44,011 bases of DNA from Phormidesmis sp. RL_2_1 (GCA_012033015.1 JAAUPS010000012.1:1-44011); one strand, 5' to 3'; shown: positions 7,958 through 16,211, numbered from the stretch's first letter. Numbers and translations: made by a program. Notes: generated by a model not told the origin, from the sequence alone.

Positions 7958-8146
7958 CTATGGCAATGTTGACATCTTTTCACTGTCGTAGGGAATGCCG
8001 TTAAATTCAATCGGCGGCATGGGTGGCCCACTCTCAGATGGAACCTCCCAGAGGTTGAGCCATTGCCACTGAGCATAAGCGCCACTAGCGATGTAGAGAA
8101 GCAGCGCAAAAATGATTAATTTGAAAAGCAGTGAGCGACGAGACAT
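7958..8146 (-). CDS. Small secreted or membrane-anchored protein, first gene of the cassette
   Basis: 62 residues with a basic start (MSRRSLLFK), one hydrophobic stretch (about 8-25, LIIFALLLYIASGAYA) and a short proline-rich exported tail (SESGPPMPPIEFNG). AYA followed by QW could be a signal-peptidase site; otherwise it is a single-pass anchor. I do not recognise the family. It lies 38 bp upstream of the holin-like gene on the same strand, so the three small genes probably form one transcript. Confidence 0.5.
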   Translation of the reverse strand: MSRRSLLFKLIIFALLLYIASGAYAQWQWLNLWEVPSESGPPMPPIEFNGIPYDSEKMSTLP

Positions 8147-8518
8147 TGTTAAAAACCCTATTGGGTTAAAAACTCTACTGGAAGCGACTCTAGGGTGAGT
8201 GCGCTACACGGTCATCAACATGACTATCTTGACTGTGTATTGCCTATGTATTGGCTATGTATTGCCTATGTATTGACTATATTTCGATATGAGGCGTATA
8301 GCGCTGTTGAGCACTCCAATAGCCTAGTAATTGTTTCAAATCGACATTTTGTGCAATATTCTGACTGGATATCGACTGGCGATGCTATTCGGGGATGATG
8401 CTATTCGGAGTAGGTTTAGGGGTTTCGCTTTGATTTTGCTTCTTGAAGCAATTTTTACCCTCGGCAAATCTCTGGCAAAATAAGGCTGGAAAGCTCACCT
8501 TCTTAACCCAGGATCTCG
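8147..8518. other. Divergent intergenic region
   Basis: It separates the minus-strand small-gene cassette from ycf23 on the plus strand and should hold both promoters. The main visible structure is an 11-bp direct repeat (CTATGTATTGC/G, about 8234-8280, four to five copies). No convincing gene; the 67-codon frame at 8195 has no family resemblance and no ribosome-binding site. Confidence 0.5.
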
Positions 8519-9280
8519 ATGACTATTTCTAACCAAACAGCAGCCTTTCAGTACGCCCTCTCGAACCGTTCTGCTTTAAAAATTATCAGCGGCCTAACGA
8601 ATTTAGATCAGCGCAATGTCTCTGATGTGGTTAAAGCTGCTCAGCAAGGCGGTGCGACCTTTGTTGATATTGCTGCCGATGCTGACTTGGTAAGGCTTGT
8701 GCGCGCTTTGATTGATTTGCCTATTTGCGTTTCGGCGGTGGAGCCAGAGCAGTTTGTAGGGGCTGTAGAGGCTGGCGCGGATTTGATCGAAATTGGTAAT
8801 TTTGATGCTTTTTATGCCCAAGGGAGACGATTTGAAGCCCCAGAAGTCTTGGCACTAACCCAGCGCACCCGCGCTTTGTTGCCCCATATTACCCTGTCGG
8901 TGACCGTTCCCCATATCCTGGCGCTAGATGCGCAAGTGCAGCTCGCTGAGGCGTTGGTTGAAGCGGGTGCAGATATCATTCAAACCGAGGGGGGGACTAG
9001 TAGTGCCCCTACCCATAGCGGTATTTTGGGCCTGATTGAGAAGGCTGCTCCGACGCTGGCTGCAGCTCATGCGATCGCCCATGCGGTCTCTGTGCCCGTT
9101 CTCTGTGCTTCTGGCATTTCTGATGTCACTGCGCCGATGGCCTTGGCCGCCGGGGCCGCCGGGGTTGGGGTTGGCTCAGCGGTTAACAAGCTCAATGACC
9201 CCTTGGCGATGGTGGCGGTGGTGCGTCGCTTGGTAGAAGCCATGGAGGGTGTCAGCAGCACTGCCCAAGTTGTTGTGTAA
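8519..9280 (+). CDS. ycf23: Ycf23-like protein (DUF561), TIM-barrel fold
   Basis: 253 residues from ATG 8519, preceded by AGGAT. The sequence has the repeating beta-alpha pattern of a TIM barrel: LKIISGLTNLD, GATFVDIAADADLVRL, LPICVSAVEPEQF, GADLIEIGNFDAFY, then GADIIQTEGGTSS and the C-terminal phosphate-site-like VPVLCASGIS and AAGAAGVGVGSAVN. This is the DUF561/Ycf23 family conserved in cyanobacteria and red-algal plastids; its biochemical function is not established. The ThiG/HisA-like phosphate-binding loops suggest a phosphorylated ligand (inference). Confidence 0.88.
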   Translation: MTISNQTAAFQYALSNRSALKIISGLTNLDQRNVSDVVKAAQQGGATFVDIAADADLVRLVRALIDLPICVSAVEPEQFVGAVEAGADLIEIGNFDAFYAQGRRFEAPEVLALTQRTRALLPHITLSVTVPHILALDAQVQLAEALVEAGADIIQTEGGTSSAPTHSGILGLIEKAAPTLAAAHAIAHAVSVPVLCASGISDVTAPMALAAGAAGVGVGSAVNKLNDPLAMVAVVRRLVEAMEGVSSTAQVVV

Positions 9281-9323
9281 TGTGAGCGTATGTCATGTGA
9301 GCGTTCAATCGCTCTGAGCACAA

Positions 9324-9355
9324 AGCCCATCTGCTCTGATGAGGTCAGATGGGCT
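9324..9355. terminator. Inverted repeat between convergent ycf23 and pstB
   Basis: Perfect 10-bp arms AGCCCATCTG (9324-9333) and CAGATGGGCT (9346-9355) around a 12-nt loop, placed between the converging 3' ends of ycf23 and pstB. There is no U-tract on either strand, which is common for cyanobacterial terminators. It may act in both directions. Confidence 0.7.
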
Positions 9356-9367
9356 AGGATGCGGTGA

Positions 9368-9413
9368 GTCTCTGTTGTCGGTCTCTGGTGTCGGTCTCTG
9401 GTGTCGGTCTCTA
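9368..9413. repeat. 13-bp tandem repeat downstream of pstB
   Basis: Three full units and a partial fourth of GTCTCT(G/T)TGTCG-type 13-mers at 9368-9380, 9381-9393, 9394-9406 and 9407-9413, just outside the stop codon of pstB. Confidence 0.85.
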
Positions 9414-9423
9414 AATTTGGCCT

Positions 9424-10242
9424 TTAGCCGAAACGGCCGGAAACATAATCGCGGGTGTACTCTTCTTTGGGATTGCTGAAAATATTTTGGGTTTTGTCGT
9501 ATTCCACCAGGTAACCCATTTTGCCGCCTTGATCAGTGGCAACGGCGTTAAAGAAGGCGGTGCGATCGCTCACACGCGACGCCTGCTGCATGTTGTGCGT
9601 CACAATGACGATGGTGTACTTGGTCTTCAGCTCATGCATCAGCTCTTCTACTTTGAGGGTTGAAATCGGATCGAGGGCAGAGCAGGGCTCGTCCATCAAA
9701 ATCACCTCGGGTTCAATCGCGATCGCCCGAGCAATACATAATCGCTGCTGCTGTCCGCCGGATAGCCCTAATCCACTTTCTTGAATTTTGTCTTTGACTT
9801 CGTCCCACAGCGCTGCGCCGCGCAACGACTTCTCGACCAGCTCGTCCATATTGCCCTGATAGCCATTAATCTTGGCACCGAAAGCAATGTTGTCATAAAT
9901 AGACTTAGGGAAAGGGTTAGGCTTTTGAAACACCATGCCAACCCGGCGGCGTAGCTCTACAGGGTCTACCTTTTTGCCTTGAATATCTTCACCGTCAAAA
10001 ACGATGCTGCCTTCAACGCGAGCGCTAGGAATCAGATCGTTCATCCGGTTAAAACAACGTAAGATGGTGCTTTTGCCGCAGCCAGATGGGCCGATAAACG
10101 CCACGACCTGTTTTTCAGGAATGTCGAGGTAGACATCTTTAACCGCCAGATTGCTGCCATAGTAAACTGAAACTTTTTCAGCTTTAATCGCAACTGCTGA
10201 AGTGACATCTGTAACCGTAGAAGAGGGTATGGGACTTGCCAT
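9424..10242 (-). CDS. pstB: Phosphate ABC transporter ATPase
   Basis: 272 residues. It hydrolyses ATP to drive phosphate import through PstC/PstA at the inner face of the plasma membrane. Walker [10 protein letters not shown] is at about 51-59, the PstB-typical Q-loop region is [10 protein letters not shown], the signature is LSGGQQQR at about 160-167, Walker B is VILMDEP at about 180-186, and the switch His is in VIVTHNMQQ. It is the last gene of pstS-pstC-pstA-pstB; no phoU follows. The 117-bp spacer to pstA contains direct repeats of GAATAGGCTTT (about 10287-10333). Confidence 0.97.
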   Translation of the reverse strand: MASPIPSSTVTDVTSAVAIKAEKVSVYYGSNLAVKDVYLDIPEKQVVAFIGPSGCGKSTILRCFNRMNDLIPSARVEGSIVFDGEDIQGKKVDPVELRRRVGMVFQKPNPFPKSIYDNIAFGAKINGYQGNMDELVEKSLRGAALWDEVKDKIQESGLGLSGGQQQRLCIARAIAIEPEVILMDEPCSALDPISTLKVEELMHELKTKYTIVIVTHNMQQASRVSDRTAFFNAVATDQGGKMGYLVEYDKTQNIFSNPKEEYTRDYVSGRFG

Positions 10243-10359
10243 AGTACTAAACCTAAGGAAATGACGGGGAAATGGTGAGAAAGTGAAGCAGACGAATAGG
10301 CTTTTGACGAATAGGCTTTGAGTAAATAGGCTTCAAATGATAGGTTTCCAATGAGCCGA

Positions 10360-11286
10360 CTACTTCTCTTGTTGGAACCTATTGCGCAGGTAAATCGCGA
10401 TTCCATTCATTGACAGCAAAACTGTCATCAGCACAATAATGCCGGAAGCTGCAATATGGTGAAACTCTTCTTGAGGGCGACCCACCCAGTTATAAATTTG
10501 AATGGGCATGGCCGTGAACTGACTTTGTAAGTTTTCAGGCAAAAACGAAATGTAAACGGCTGCGCCTACCGCAATTAAAGATGCTGTTTCACCAATGGCG
10601 CGAGATAATGCCAAAATCACTCCGGTTAAAATACCGGGCATTGCCGCTGGCAAAACGTGACTCCACACCACCTGCCAGCGGTTAGCCCCCAGAGCAAAGC
10701 CTGCCAGTCTCATACTGTTAGGGACTGCCCGCAGCGCTTCTCTGGTCGCCACAATAATTACCGGTAAAATTAAAAGAGAGATCGTCAGTGCTCCAGAGAG
10801 TACGCTGCGTCCCCCCGTGATCGGCTCCATAACTCGGACGAAAGCAGCTAGTCCCAACAAACCGTAGATAATAGAGGGCACACCTGCTAAGTTGCCGATG
10901 TTGATTTCGACTAGGCGAGTAAACCAGTTATCGCCAGCAAATTCTTCTAGATAAATGCCAGAGCCAACCCCTATAGGGCAAGCGATTAACGCCACCATGC
11001 CCATCAACCACAGCGTCCCAACCAGAGCGGCAATGATGCCAGCTTTTTCCGCCTTACGTGAGGGTAAGCTCGTGAGAAAGTTCCAATTGAGGGTGCCTAA
11101 ACCGTCAATCAAAATGGTGAGTAACAGCCAAGCGAGCACGGCTACTGCAGCAGCCGTTGCTACCCAAGTGGCAATTTCAAACGCGCGATCTAACTGATAG
11201 CGCCCTCCCATGTTGGGGTTAAAAGGAGAGAGCGATTTGCCCGTATCGGTAGGGGGTAATGGCCGAGAAGAAACCTTTGAATCCAT
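10360..11286 (-). CDS. pstA: Phosphate ABC transporter permease PstA
   Basis: 308 residues with six predicted membrane helices. It forms the membrane channel together with PstC. The family segments are WLLLTILIDGLGTLNWNFL near the N-terminus, GIYLEEFA, NLAGVPSIIYGLLGLAAFV, and the cytoplasmic coupling-helix (EAA-like) segment ALRAVPNSMRLAGFALGANRWQ followed by LSRAIGETASL. The cytoplasmic N-terminus is about 35 residues long. It is 104 bp downstream of pstC. Confidence 0.96.
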   Translation of the reverse strand: MDSKVSSRPLPPTDTGKSLSPFNPNMGGRYQLDRAFEIATWVATAAAVAVLAWLLLTILIDGLGTLNWNFLTSLPSRKAEKAGIIAALVGTLWLMGMVALIACPIGVGSGIYLEEFAGDNWFTRLVEINIGNLAGVPSIIYGLLGLAAFVRVMEPITGGRSVLSGALTISLLILPVIIVATREALRAVPNSMRLAGFALGANRWQVVWSHVLPAAMPGILTGVILALSRAIGETASLIAVGAAVYISFLPENLQSQFTAMPIQIYNWVGRPQEEFHHIAASGIIVLMTVLLSMNGIAIYLRNRFQQEK

Positions 11287-11390
11287 AATGACAAAACCTA
11301 TGTGCTGCGTTTATCTGTGCGGCGTTTTTTTCGCTGATAGCTGCTACGGCTGCAAATACTGCTGCAAATACTGCTGTAGTTGTACTTGCT

Positions 11391-12326
11391 TTAGTCGTAC
11401 TTTTCACGGAAGCGACGGACGAACCAAAAGCTAAATATATTGAGCGAAAATGTGAGCAAGAACAAAGTAGTGCCGACTGCGAAAATAGTTTTGTACTCAA
11501 TCGTGCCGTAGGGAGCATCTCCAGACGTCACCTGAACAATGTAGGCCGTCAGCGTCATCACCGGCACAAAAGGATTAAATCCTAAAGTAGGATTAGCGCC
11601 CGCTGCTAACGTTACGATCATCGTTTCACCAACGGCGCGCGAGATCGCCAAAATCAGCGAAGCCACAATCCCTGACAGCGCTGCTGGCAAAATTACCGAT
11701 GTGACCGTCTCTCGCTTAGTCGCACCCAATGCATAGGCACCATCTTTGAGACTACGCGGCACGGAGTAAAGCGCATCTTCGCTAAGGGATGCAACCAAAG
11801 GCGTGATCATAATGCCTAAAACGATGCCAGCACTGAGCGAATTAAAGCCCTGCAGACCAGGAATAAAGCTTTGTAAGAAGGGCGTTACCGTCAGCAGTGC
11901 GAAGTAGCCGTACACCACAGTAGGCACACCTGCCAAAATTTCAAGGATGGGTTTAAGCACCCGGCGCAGGTTGGGAGAAGCATATTCGCTCAAGCAAACA
12001 GCAGCCAATAACCCTAGGGGTAAAGCAACCAAGATAGAAAGGAAGGCAATCATAACAGTGGCGCTGACTAGCACCATGATGCCGAACTGTTTGCTGGCGA
12101 ATAAGGGTGTCCAGCGAGTGTCGGTTAAAAACTGAGAAAGGGGCACTTCCTGCAAGAATTCATAGGCTTCAAATATAAGGGTGGCCAGAATTCCTACAGT
12201 GGTGATAATCGAGATCGCTGCGAAAGCACCCGTAATCAGCTTGACGACGCTTTGAATGATTTTGGCGCGATTACGCTTGGGCTGCCAGCTACCAGTCGCA
12301 ATATCGATAGGGGCATTAGCTGTCAT
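11391..12326 (-). CDS. pstC: Phosphate ABC transporter permease PstC
   Basis: 311 residues with six predicted membrane helices. Key family segments are FLTDTRWTPLF, LAALPLGL-type helices, ILAGVPTVVYGYFALLTVTP, and the coupling-helix region DALYSVPRSLKDGAYALGATKRE followed by ISRAVGETMIVTLAAG. It pairs with PstA. It starts 238 bp after pstS; that spacer carries a stable hairpin and a seven-copy tandem repeat that probably lower its expression relative to pstS (inference). Confidence 0.96.
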   Translation of the reverse strand: MTANAPIDIATGSWQPKRNRAKIIQSVVKLITGAFAAISIITTVGILATLIFEAYEFLQEVPLSQFLTDTRWTPLFASKQFGIMVLVSATVMIAFLSILVALPLGLLAAVCLSEYASPNLRRVLKPILEILAGVPTVVYGYFALLTVTPFLQSFIPGLQGFNSLSAGIVLGIMITPLVASLSEDALYSVPRSLKDGAYALGATKRETVTSVILPAALSGIVASLILAISRAVGETMIVTLAAGANPTLGFNPFVPVMTLTAYIVQVTSGDAPYGTIEYKTIFAVGTTLFLLTFSLNIFSFWFVRRFREKYD

Positions 12327-12410
12327 TGGAGAAAACCTTATAAAGACAAAACGTGGTGTTAGTGCGCTCTAGTGCACCTTCAAACCGTATGCACCTTCAA
12401 ACCGTACTTT

Positions 12411-12508
12411 TCAAATCTTGATGGTCAAATCTTGATGGTCAAATCTTGATGGTCAAATCTTGATGGTCAAATCTTGATGGTCAAATCTTGATGGTCAAAT
12501 CTTGATGG
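12411..12508. repeat. 14-bp tandem repeat, seven exact copies, between pstS and pstC
   Basis: Seven identical copies of TCAAATCTTGATGG fill 12411-12508. On the transcribed (minus) strand the unit reads CCATCAAGATTTGA. The array lies in the pstS-pstC intercistronic spacer, after the hairpin at 12520-12544. A second small duplication (CACCTTCAAACCGTA, about 12376-12405) follows it. Confidence 0.97.
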
Positions 12509-12519
12509 TCCAACTACTT

Positions 12520-12544
12520 ACAGGGCTGATGAGTTCAGCCCTGT
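12520..12544 (-). terminator. Intercistronic hairpin after pstS
   Basis: Perfect 10-bp arms ACAGGGCTGA (12520-12529) and TCAGCCCTGT (12535-12544) around a 5-nt loop, starting about 20 nt after the pstS stop codon. It has no U-tract. The position suits a partial terminator or a 3'-stabilising stem that lets pstS mRNA accumulate above pstCAB mRNA. Confidence 0.75.
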
Positions 12545-12563
12545 TCAGGTCATCCAAGACGAG

Positions 12564-13595
12564 TTAAGACTTACCCGTTACGCCGCCTTCAACCTTGGAT
12601 CTAGACTCCGCGAGATCGGCTTCAGGCAAGGAAATGTAGCCAACTTCTCGAACCAGTTCGCTGTTTTCATCAGCCAGTTGGAAGTCAACAAAAGCCTTGA
12701 CTTGAGGCTTAGAGTCGTAGGCTTCTTTCTTTACGTAGATAAACATCGGGCGCGATAGCGGATTGTAAGAACCATCAGCAATCGTTTCAGTGGAAGCTGC
12801 TACACATTCACCCGCTTCATTTTCTATTTCTAAGGATTTGAGCTGATCTTTGTTCTCTTCATAGTAGGCATAACCGAAATAGCCTAAAGAACCATCAGAA
12901 GATTCCACACCCGTGACGATGACGTTATCGTCTTCACTCGCAGTGTAGTCGCCTCGACTAGCGCCCTCTTCTCCGTTGACTTCTTCGGTGAAGTAGTCGA
13001 AGGTGCCGGAGTCAGTGCCAGGGCCAAATAGGGCTAGCTCCTTATCGGGGAAGGAAGGATCCACTTGATTCCAGTTAGTGATAGAGCCTTCAGAATCAGG
13101 CGACCAGAGGGTATTGAGCTGCTCAATTGTGAGGCACTGAGCGAAGTCGTTGGCAGGATTCGTCACCAGCGTGATGCCGTCATAGGCGATAGGCACTTCG
13201 ATAAATTCGATACCGGCTGCTTCACAAGCGGCGACTTCTTCATCTTTGATGGCACGAGAAGCGTTAGAAATATCAGTTTGGCCAGCGCAGAACTTTTCAA
13301 AGCCGCCGCCCGTACCGGAAACGCCTACCGTTACGTTGGTACCAGGGTTAGCTGCTTGAAACTCTTCTGCGACTGCCTCAGAAATCGGAAATACAGTACT
13401 AGAGCCGTCAATTTGAATGTCACCGGACACACCTGCACCCGCATCGGCGGTGTCAGTTGCAGCACTATCACCACCCTCGGCAGTCGTCGTATCTGCTCCA
13501 CCGCCGCAGGCCGCAAGGCTAAAGGTCAACGCTAAAATAGAGGCAGAATAAGCCAAACGAGCGGAACGCTTTAAAAATTGCTCAGACAATTGCAT
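12564..13595 (-). CDS. pstS: Phosphate-binding lipoprotein PstS
   Basis: 343 residues from ATG 13595. An in-frame GTG 12 bp upstream is open too, but AAGGAG lies 11 nt before the ATG and would overlap the GTG. A lipoprotein signal ends SLAAC, lipid-attached Cys30. The mature protein begins with a low-complexity T/A/D/G linker, then IQIDGSSTVFPISEAVAEEF, TVGVSGTGGGFEKFCAGQTDISNASR (phosphate-binding Ser/Thr/Arg loops), ITLVTNPAND and GPGTDSGTFDYF. It captures phosphate in the periplasm for PstCAB. First gene of pstSCAB; a Pho-box-like sequence lies about 100 bp upstream. Confidence 0.96.
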   Translation of the reverse strand: MQLSEQFLKRSARLAYSASILALTFSLAACGGGADTTTAEGGDSAATDTADAGAGVSGDIQIDGSSTVFPISEAVAEEFQAANPGTNVTVGVSGTGGGFEKFCAGQTDISNASRAIKDEEVAACEAAGIEFIEVPIAYDGITLVTNPANDFAQCLTIEQLNTLWSPDSEGSITNWNQVDPSFPDKELALFGPGTDSGTFDYFTEEVNGEEGASRGDYTASEDDNVIVTGVESSDGSLGYFGYAYYEENKDQLKSLEIENEAGECVAASTETIADGSYNPLSRPMFIYVKKEAYDSKPQVKAFVDFQLADENSELVREVGYISLPEADLAESRSKVEGGVTGKS

Positions 13596-13693
13596 GGAAC
13601 CTATCACTCCTTAAAAATACCAGTTGAGAAAAGACCAGATGAGAAAAAATACTGAGATACACAGTCGCATTCTGCCTGAAACCTACCGCCGAT

Positions 13694-13721
13694 AAGTAAA
13701 GGCTAGGTTAAGGAATAAAAG
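13694..13721 (-). promoter_or_regulatory. Pho-box-like direct repeats upstream of pstS
   Basis: On the minus strand CTTAACCT (13712-13705) is followed after 3 bp by CTTTACTT (13701-13694), an 11-bp repeat period. A third, less well spaced CTTTTATT lies at 13721-13714. Cyanobacterial SphR/PhoB-type regulators bind tandem CTTAACCT-like 8-mers spaced by 3 bp, so phosphate-starvation induction of pstSCAB is likely. No regulator gene is in the window. Confidence 0.65.
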
Positions 13722-13833
13722 TTTCGTAAGCACGGTTCGCATTTTTTAGATGTAGGATAGGCGACATCATTCTTGTATCTATAATCACATTTTTGAAGCG
13801 GTGTAAACGCACTTTACTTTTGCCAAAAAGCCT

Positions 13834-14271
13834 ATGTATACAGTGATTTATGACGGCAACTGCAACCTCTGTGTCACCTTGGTGCAGCTCTTGGAAAAGC
13901 TTGATCACGGTGGGACGTTTAGCTATGCACCTATGCAAGATGCAGATGTGTTAAGCCGCTTTAGCGTGAGTTCGGCGGACTGTGAGCGAGGAATGCTATT
14001 AATTAATACCGAAAACCCTGAACAACGCTGGCAGGGGAGTGATGCTGCTGAAGAAATCGGCCATTTGCTGCCGATGGGGGCCGTCTTTGTCCGGGCTTAT
14101 CGGGCGTTGCCAGGGGTGAAGACAACGGGCGATCGCGCTTATGAATTCATCCGCGATAACCGCTACCAGCTCTTTGGTAAGCGTGATCAAACTTACCAGT
14201 CTGAGTGGCCTACTCACGCACCCTCTGAGGAGCCTCTTTGCCCGGATGATCGGTGTGCAAAGTCATGGTGA
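13834..14271 (+). CDS. DCC-family (DUF393) putative thiol-disulfide oxidoreductase
   Basis: 145 residues with the family start TVIYDGNCNLC (Cys10 and Cys13, a CxxC thioredoxin-like pair after the DxxC motif). Further family features are FSYAPMQD, the strongly hydrophobic GAVFVRAYRALPG segment and the C-terminal FIRDNRYQLFGKRD. DCC proteins are predicted redox proteins; the substrate is unknown. It is divergent from pstS and shares its 238-bp upstream region. Two more Cys are near the C-terminus (LCPDDRC), a possible second redox or metal site. Confidence 0.88.
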   Translation: MYTVIYDGNCNLCVTLVQLLEKLDHGGTFSYAPMQDADVLSRFSVSSADCERGMLLINTENPEQRWQGSDAAEEIGHLLPMGAVFVRAYRALPGVKTTGDRAYEFIRDNRYQLFGKRDQTYQSEWPTHAPSEEPLCPDDRCAKSW

Positions 14272-14388
14272 TTTGGCTGAATGGTGCTGCTGAATTACAA
14301 AATTGTCATCAACTATAGCTTTGGTCGCTTGGCCTGCAAAGATAATCGCCCTGCGCGGACTATGGTCAAGACTATGGCCCTGCAAAGA

Positions 14389-14646
14389 CTATGGCCCTGC
14401 AAAGATTGCCTTTTCAAGATCGATGCGGCTGAGGGAGTACTTAAAACTGCGTTGAATGTCTTTGCCGCTGCTGACGTAGCGCACCACGATGGCGTCAATA
14501 TCTAAATAGAGGTGGGCCGACCAGTCTGGTTGTGAAAACGTCCAATGGCTGAGATTGTCGTCACTGCGCTGGCAACCGAGATTGCTGAGCCAAGTCTCAA
14601 TGTCGGGCAGGGGATGATTATAAAGGGGGGTATTCGCAGGAGGCAT
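14389..14646 (-). CDS. DUF3143 domain protein
   Basis: 85 residues starting MPPANTPLYNHPLPDIETWL, with the family pattern of a short N-terminal helix (IETWLSNLGCQR), a tryptophan-rich strand pair (SHWTFSQPDWSAHLYLDID) and a C-terminal YSLSRIDLEKAIFAGP. This small domain is conserved in cyanobacteria and commonly found next to a J-domain gene, as here, where it starts 4 bp after the J-protein stop. Function unknown; a link to the J-protein is inferred from position. Repeats of CTATGGCCCTGCAAAGA flank its 3' end (about 14371-14405). Confidence 0.85.
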   Translation of the reverse strand: MPPANTPLYNHPLPDIETWLSNLGCQRSDDNLSHWTFSQPDWSAHLYLDIDAIVVRYVSSGKDIQRSFKYSLSRIDLEKAIFAGP

Positions 14647-14650
14647 GACG

Positions 14651-15334
14651 TTAATGCTGCTCAGTCAGCGGGCTGGCGATAGGGTATTGTAAGGCGTTTT
14701 TGGAGAGTACATCCGCTCGGCTGACTGGCGGTGTCTTTTGGGGTATGAGCCAAGGCTGTTGGGGTAAATCGGGTGTGTCAGGTTGAGAGATGATCTGTTC
14801 ATGACGGGCAGCCGATGGCATCAGCGGCATTTGCTTGAGTTCTATGGCTGCGATATCCGCTTTGGTGAGGCTCAAGGTGACTACCAGCAGCAGACAGCCG
14901 ACAAAGGTAATTCCCAAAATAAAGAGTGCGAAGAGTTCTCCTGCTGAGAGGGGGCGATCGGTCGGATCTAGGTAAGCGTTGGCGGGATAGTTTTTACCTA
15001 GGTTTTTAGTATTATGGGTGGCGGCTCCGGCCTGACCTGCTGGAAAAGAGTCCCCTACCGCCATGACCGACAGCCGCGAGTAACCCATTTTGAGGTCGTA
15101 GGTGAGGCGTTTTTCAGGGCTGCTAAGGGTGGCGTATGCCTCGTTGAGGGCCTGAAATTTTACCGTGGCGATCGCACTTTCGAGCTGGGTCGTGTCGGGA
15201 TGATAGAGCTTACTCAAGTCCCGGTACGCTCGTCGGATATCCTGGACGGAGGCGTTGGGCTTGAGCCCTAAGAGTTCGTAGTAGTTAGGGCCGTTAAGCT
15301 GCCCATTAAATCCATTCAAGGGCATCTCAGGCAT
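14651..15334 (-). CDS. J-domain protein with one membrane segment
   Basis: 227 residues. The J domain occupies residues 17-82 (NYYELLGLKPNASVQDIRRAYR...HPD...LNEAYATLSSPEKRLTYD), with the HPD motif at 45-47, which stimulates Hsp70/DnaK ATPase. There is no G/F or zinc-finger region, so it is a type III J-protein. A single membrane helix lies at about 132-156 (LFALFILGITFVGCLLLVVTLSL), which would tether it to a membrane. Its ATG overlaps the end of the YaaW-like gene by 8 bp, and DUF3143 follows, so the three form one operon. Confidence 0.9.
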   Translation of the reverse strand: MPEMPLNGFNGQLNGPNYYELLGLKPNASVQDIRRAYRDLSKLYHPDTTQLESAIATVKFQALNEAYATLSSPEKRLTYDLKMGYSRLSVMAVGDSFPAGQAGAATHNTKNLGKNYPANAYLDPTDRPLSAGELFALFILGITFVGCLLLVVTLSLTKADIAAIELKQMPLMPSAARHEQIISQPDTPDLPQQPWLIPQKTPPVSRADVLSKNALQYPIASPLTEQH

Positions 15335-16211
15335 GGGCCTCTATCCACCCGGCGTCGCTGCGAGTCAAACGAATCTGCGCTAGGGCAAAGACCACGGGAA
15401 TCACTCGACCATAGTTGGTGGCTACGGTGCGCCAGCCCAAATCCGCTAAAAACCATGTCCAAAGGGCAGGGCCTAGGCAGGCGAGCACCCCCCGCACTGC
15501 GCCGTAACGGGCTGACGAAGCTAACATCGATTGGGCGGCGACTTTAGCTGCTGCACGCGATCGCACTTGGGCCGCTACACTCAGCCCGCCTTGGAGCAAG
15601 GTTTGTTTTGCCACTTGGTAGCGCGCGAGGTGTAAGGCAAACTGGGCGGCAATTTGTTGCAACAGCCAAGGTCGAATGAGGGCGCTCAGGGCCAAAGCGC
15701 TACCGCCTTTGGCCAATAGGGATAACGGCCGCTCTTGCAACACAGCGGGCAGCTTGGCAAATTCTGCGGTGTGAGCGATCGCCTCGCGGGTTCGACGATC
15801 GAGCAAATGCTGCTCCTGCTGGGGCAACTGATTCCAGGTTTTTTCGAGCAATACTAAAAAAACCTCGGCTTCTAGCTCAGCCGTAGGCATTTCCTGGTAA
15901 TGGCGCATTTTTAGATAGCGGCACACCCGCAGCAGCGTAGAACGATAGCTCACCTGCTGGGTGCGATTTTGCAAGACGGTGAAGCCATCGGCAGCCAGAT
16001 AGCGAAAACGCTGCTCTAGCAGGGCAATTTGCTGATGGCGATCGTGCTTGCTCACATCCACTGGCTGCGGCGCGTATAGATAATCCAGCGGATTGAACTT
16101 GGGCTGAAAGAGGAGCTGAGTCATCATATGCAGCTCGTCATCCGTGGCCAGCGCCAAACCACTTGTTAACTCATCCACTCGCTTTAGCTTGCCTCGTCTT
16201 GCAGTCTGCAT
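15327..16211 (-). CDS. YaaW family protein
   Basis: 294 residues, first gene of the YaaW / J-protein / DUF3143 operon. The N-terminus has DELTSGLALATDDELHMMTQLLF, the middle is helical and hydrophilic, and the C-terminal part has alanine-rich hydrophobic helices followed by the family block GPALWTWFLADLGWRTVATNYGR and VIPVVFALAQIRLTR. The match is to the YaaW/ubiquinol-cytochrome-chaperone-like proteins annotated in E. coli and cyanobacteria; the molecular function is unknown. Membrane association is likely. Coupling to a J-protein suggests a membrane protein quality-control or assembly role (inference). Confidence 0.78.
   Translation of the reverse strand: MQTARRGKLKRVDELTSGLALATDDELHMMTQLLFQPKFNPLDYLYAPQPVDVSKHDRHQQIALLEQRFRYLAADGFTVLQNRTQQVSYRSTLLRVCRYLKMRHYQEMPTAELEAEVFLVLLEKTWNQLPQQEQHLLDRRTREAIAHTAEFAKLPAVLQERPLSLLAKGGSALALSALIRPWLLQQIAAQFALHLARYQVAKQTLLQGGLSVAAQVRSRAAAKVAAQSMLASSARYGAVRGVLACLGPALWTWFLADLGWRTVATNYGRVIPVVFALAQIRLTRSDAGWIEAHA

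Noticed and set aside
8195-8398. 67-codon plus-strand frame in the region before ycf23
   Set aside because: It is driven by the TATTGCCTATG direct repeats, has no ribosome-binding site and resembles no family.
12411-12508. Seven-copy array considered as a CRISPR or iteron-type origin
   Set aside because: There are no spacers, no DnaA boxes or rep gene nearby, and it lies within the pst operon.
13065-13535. 156-codon plus-strand frame opposite pstS
   Set aside because: Antisense shadow of the conserved PstS coding sequence.
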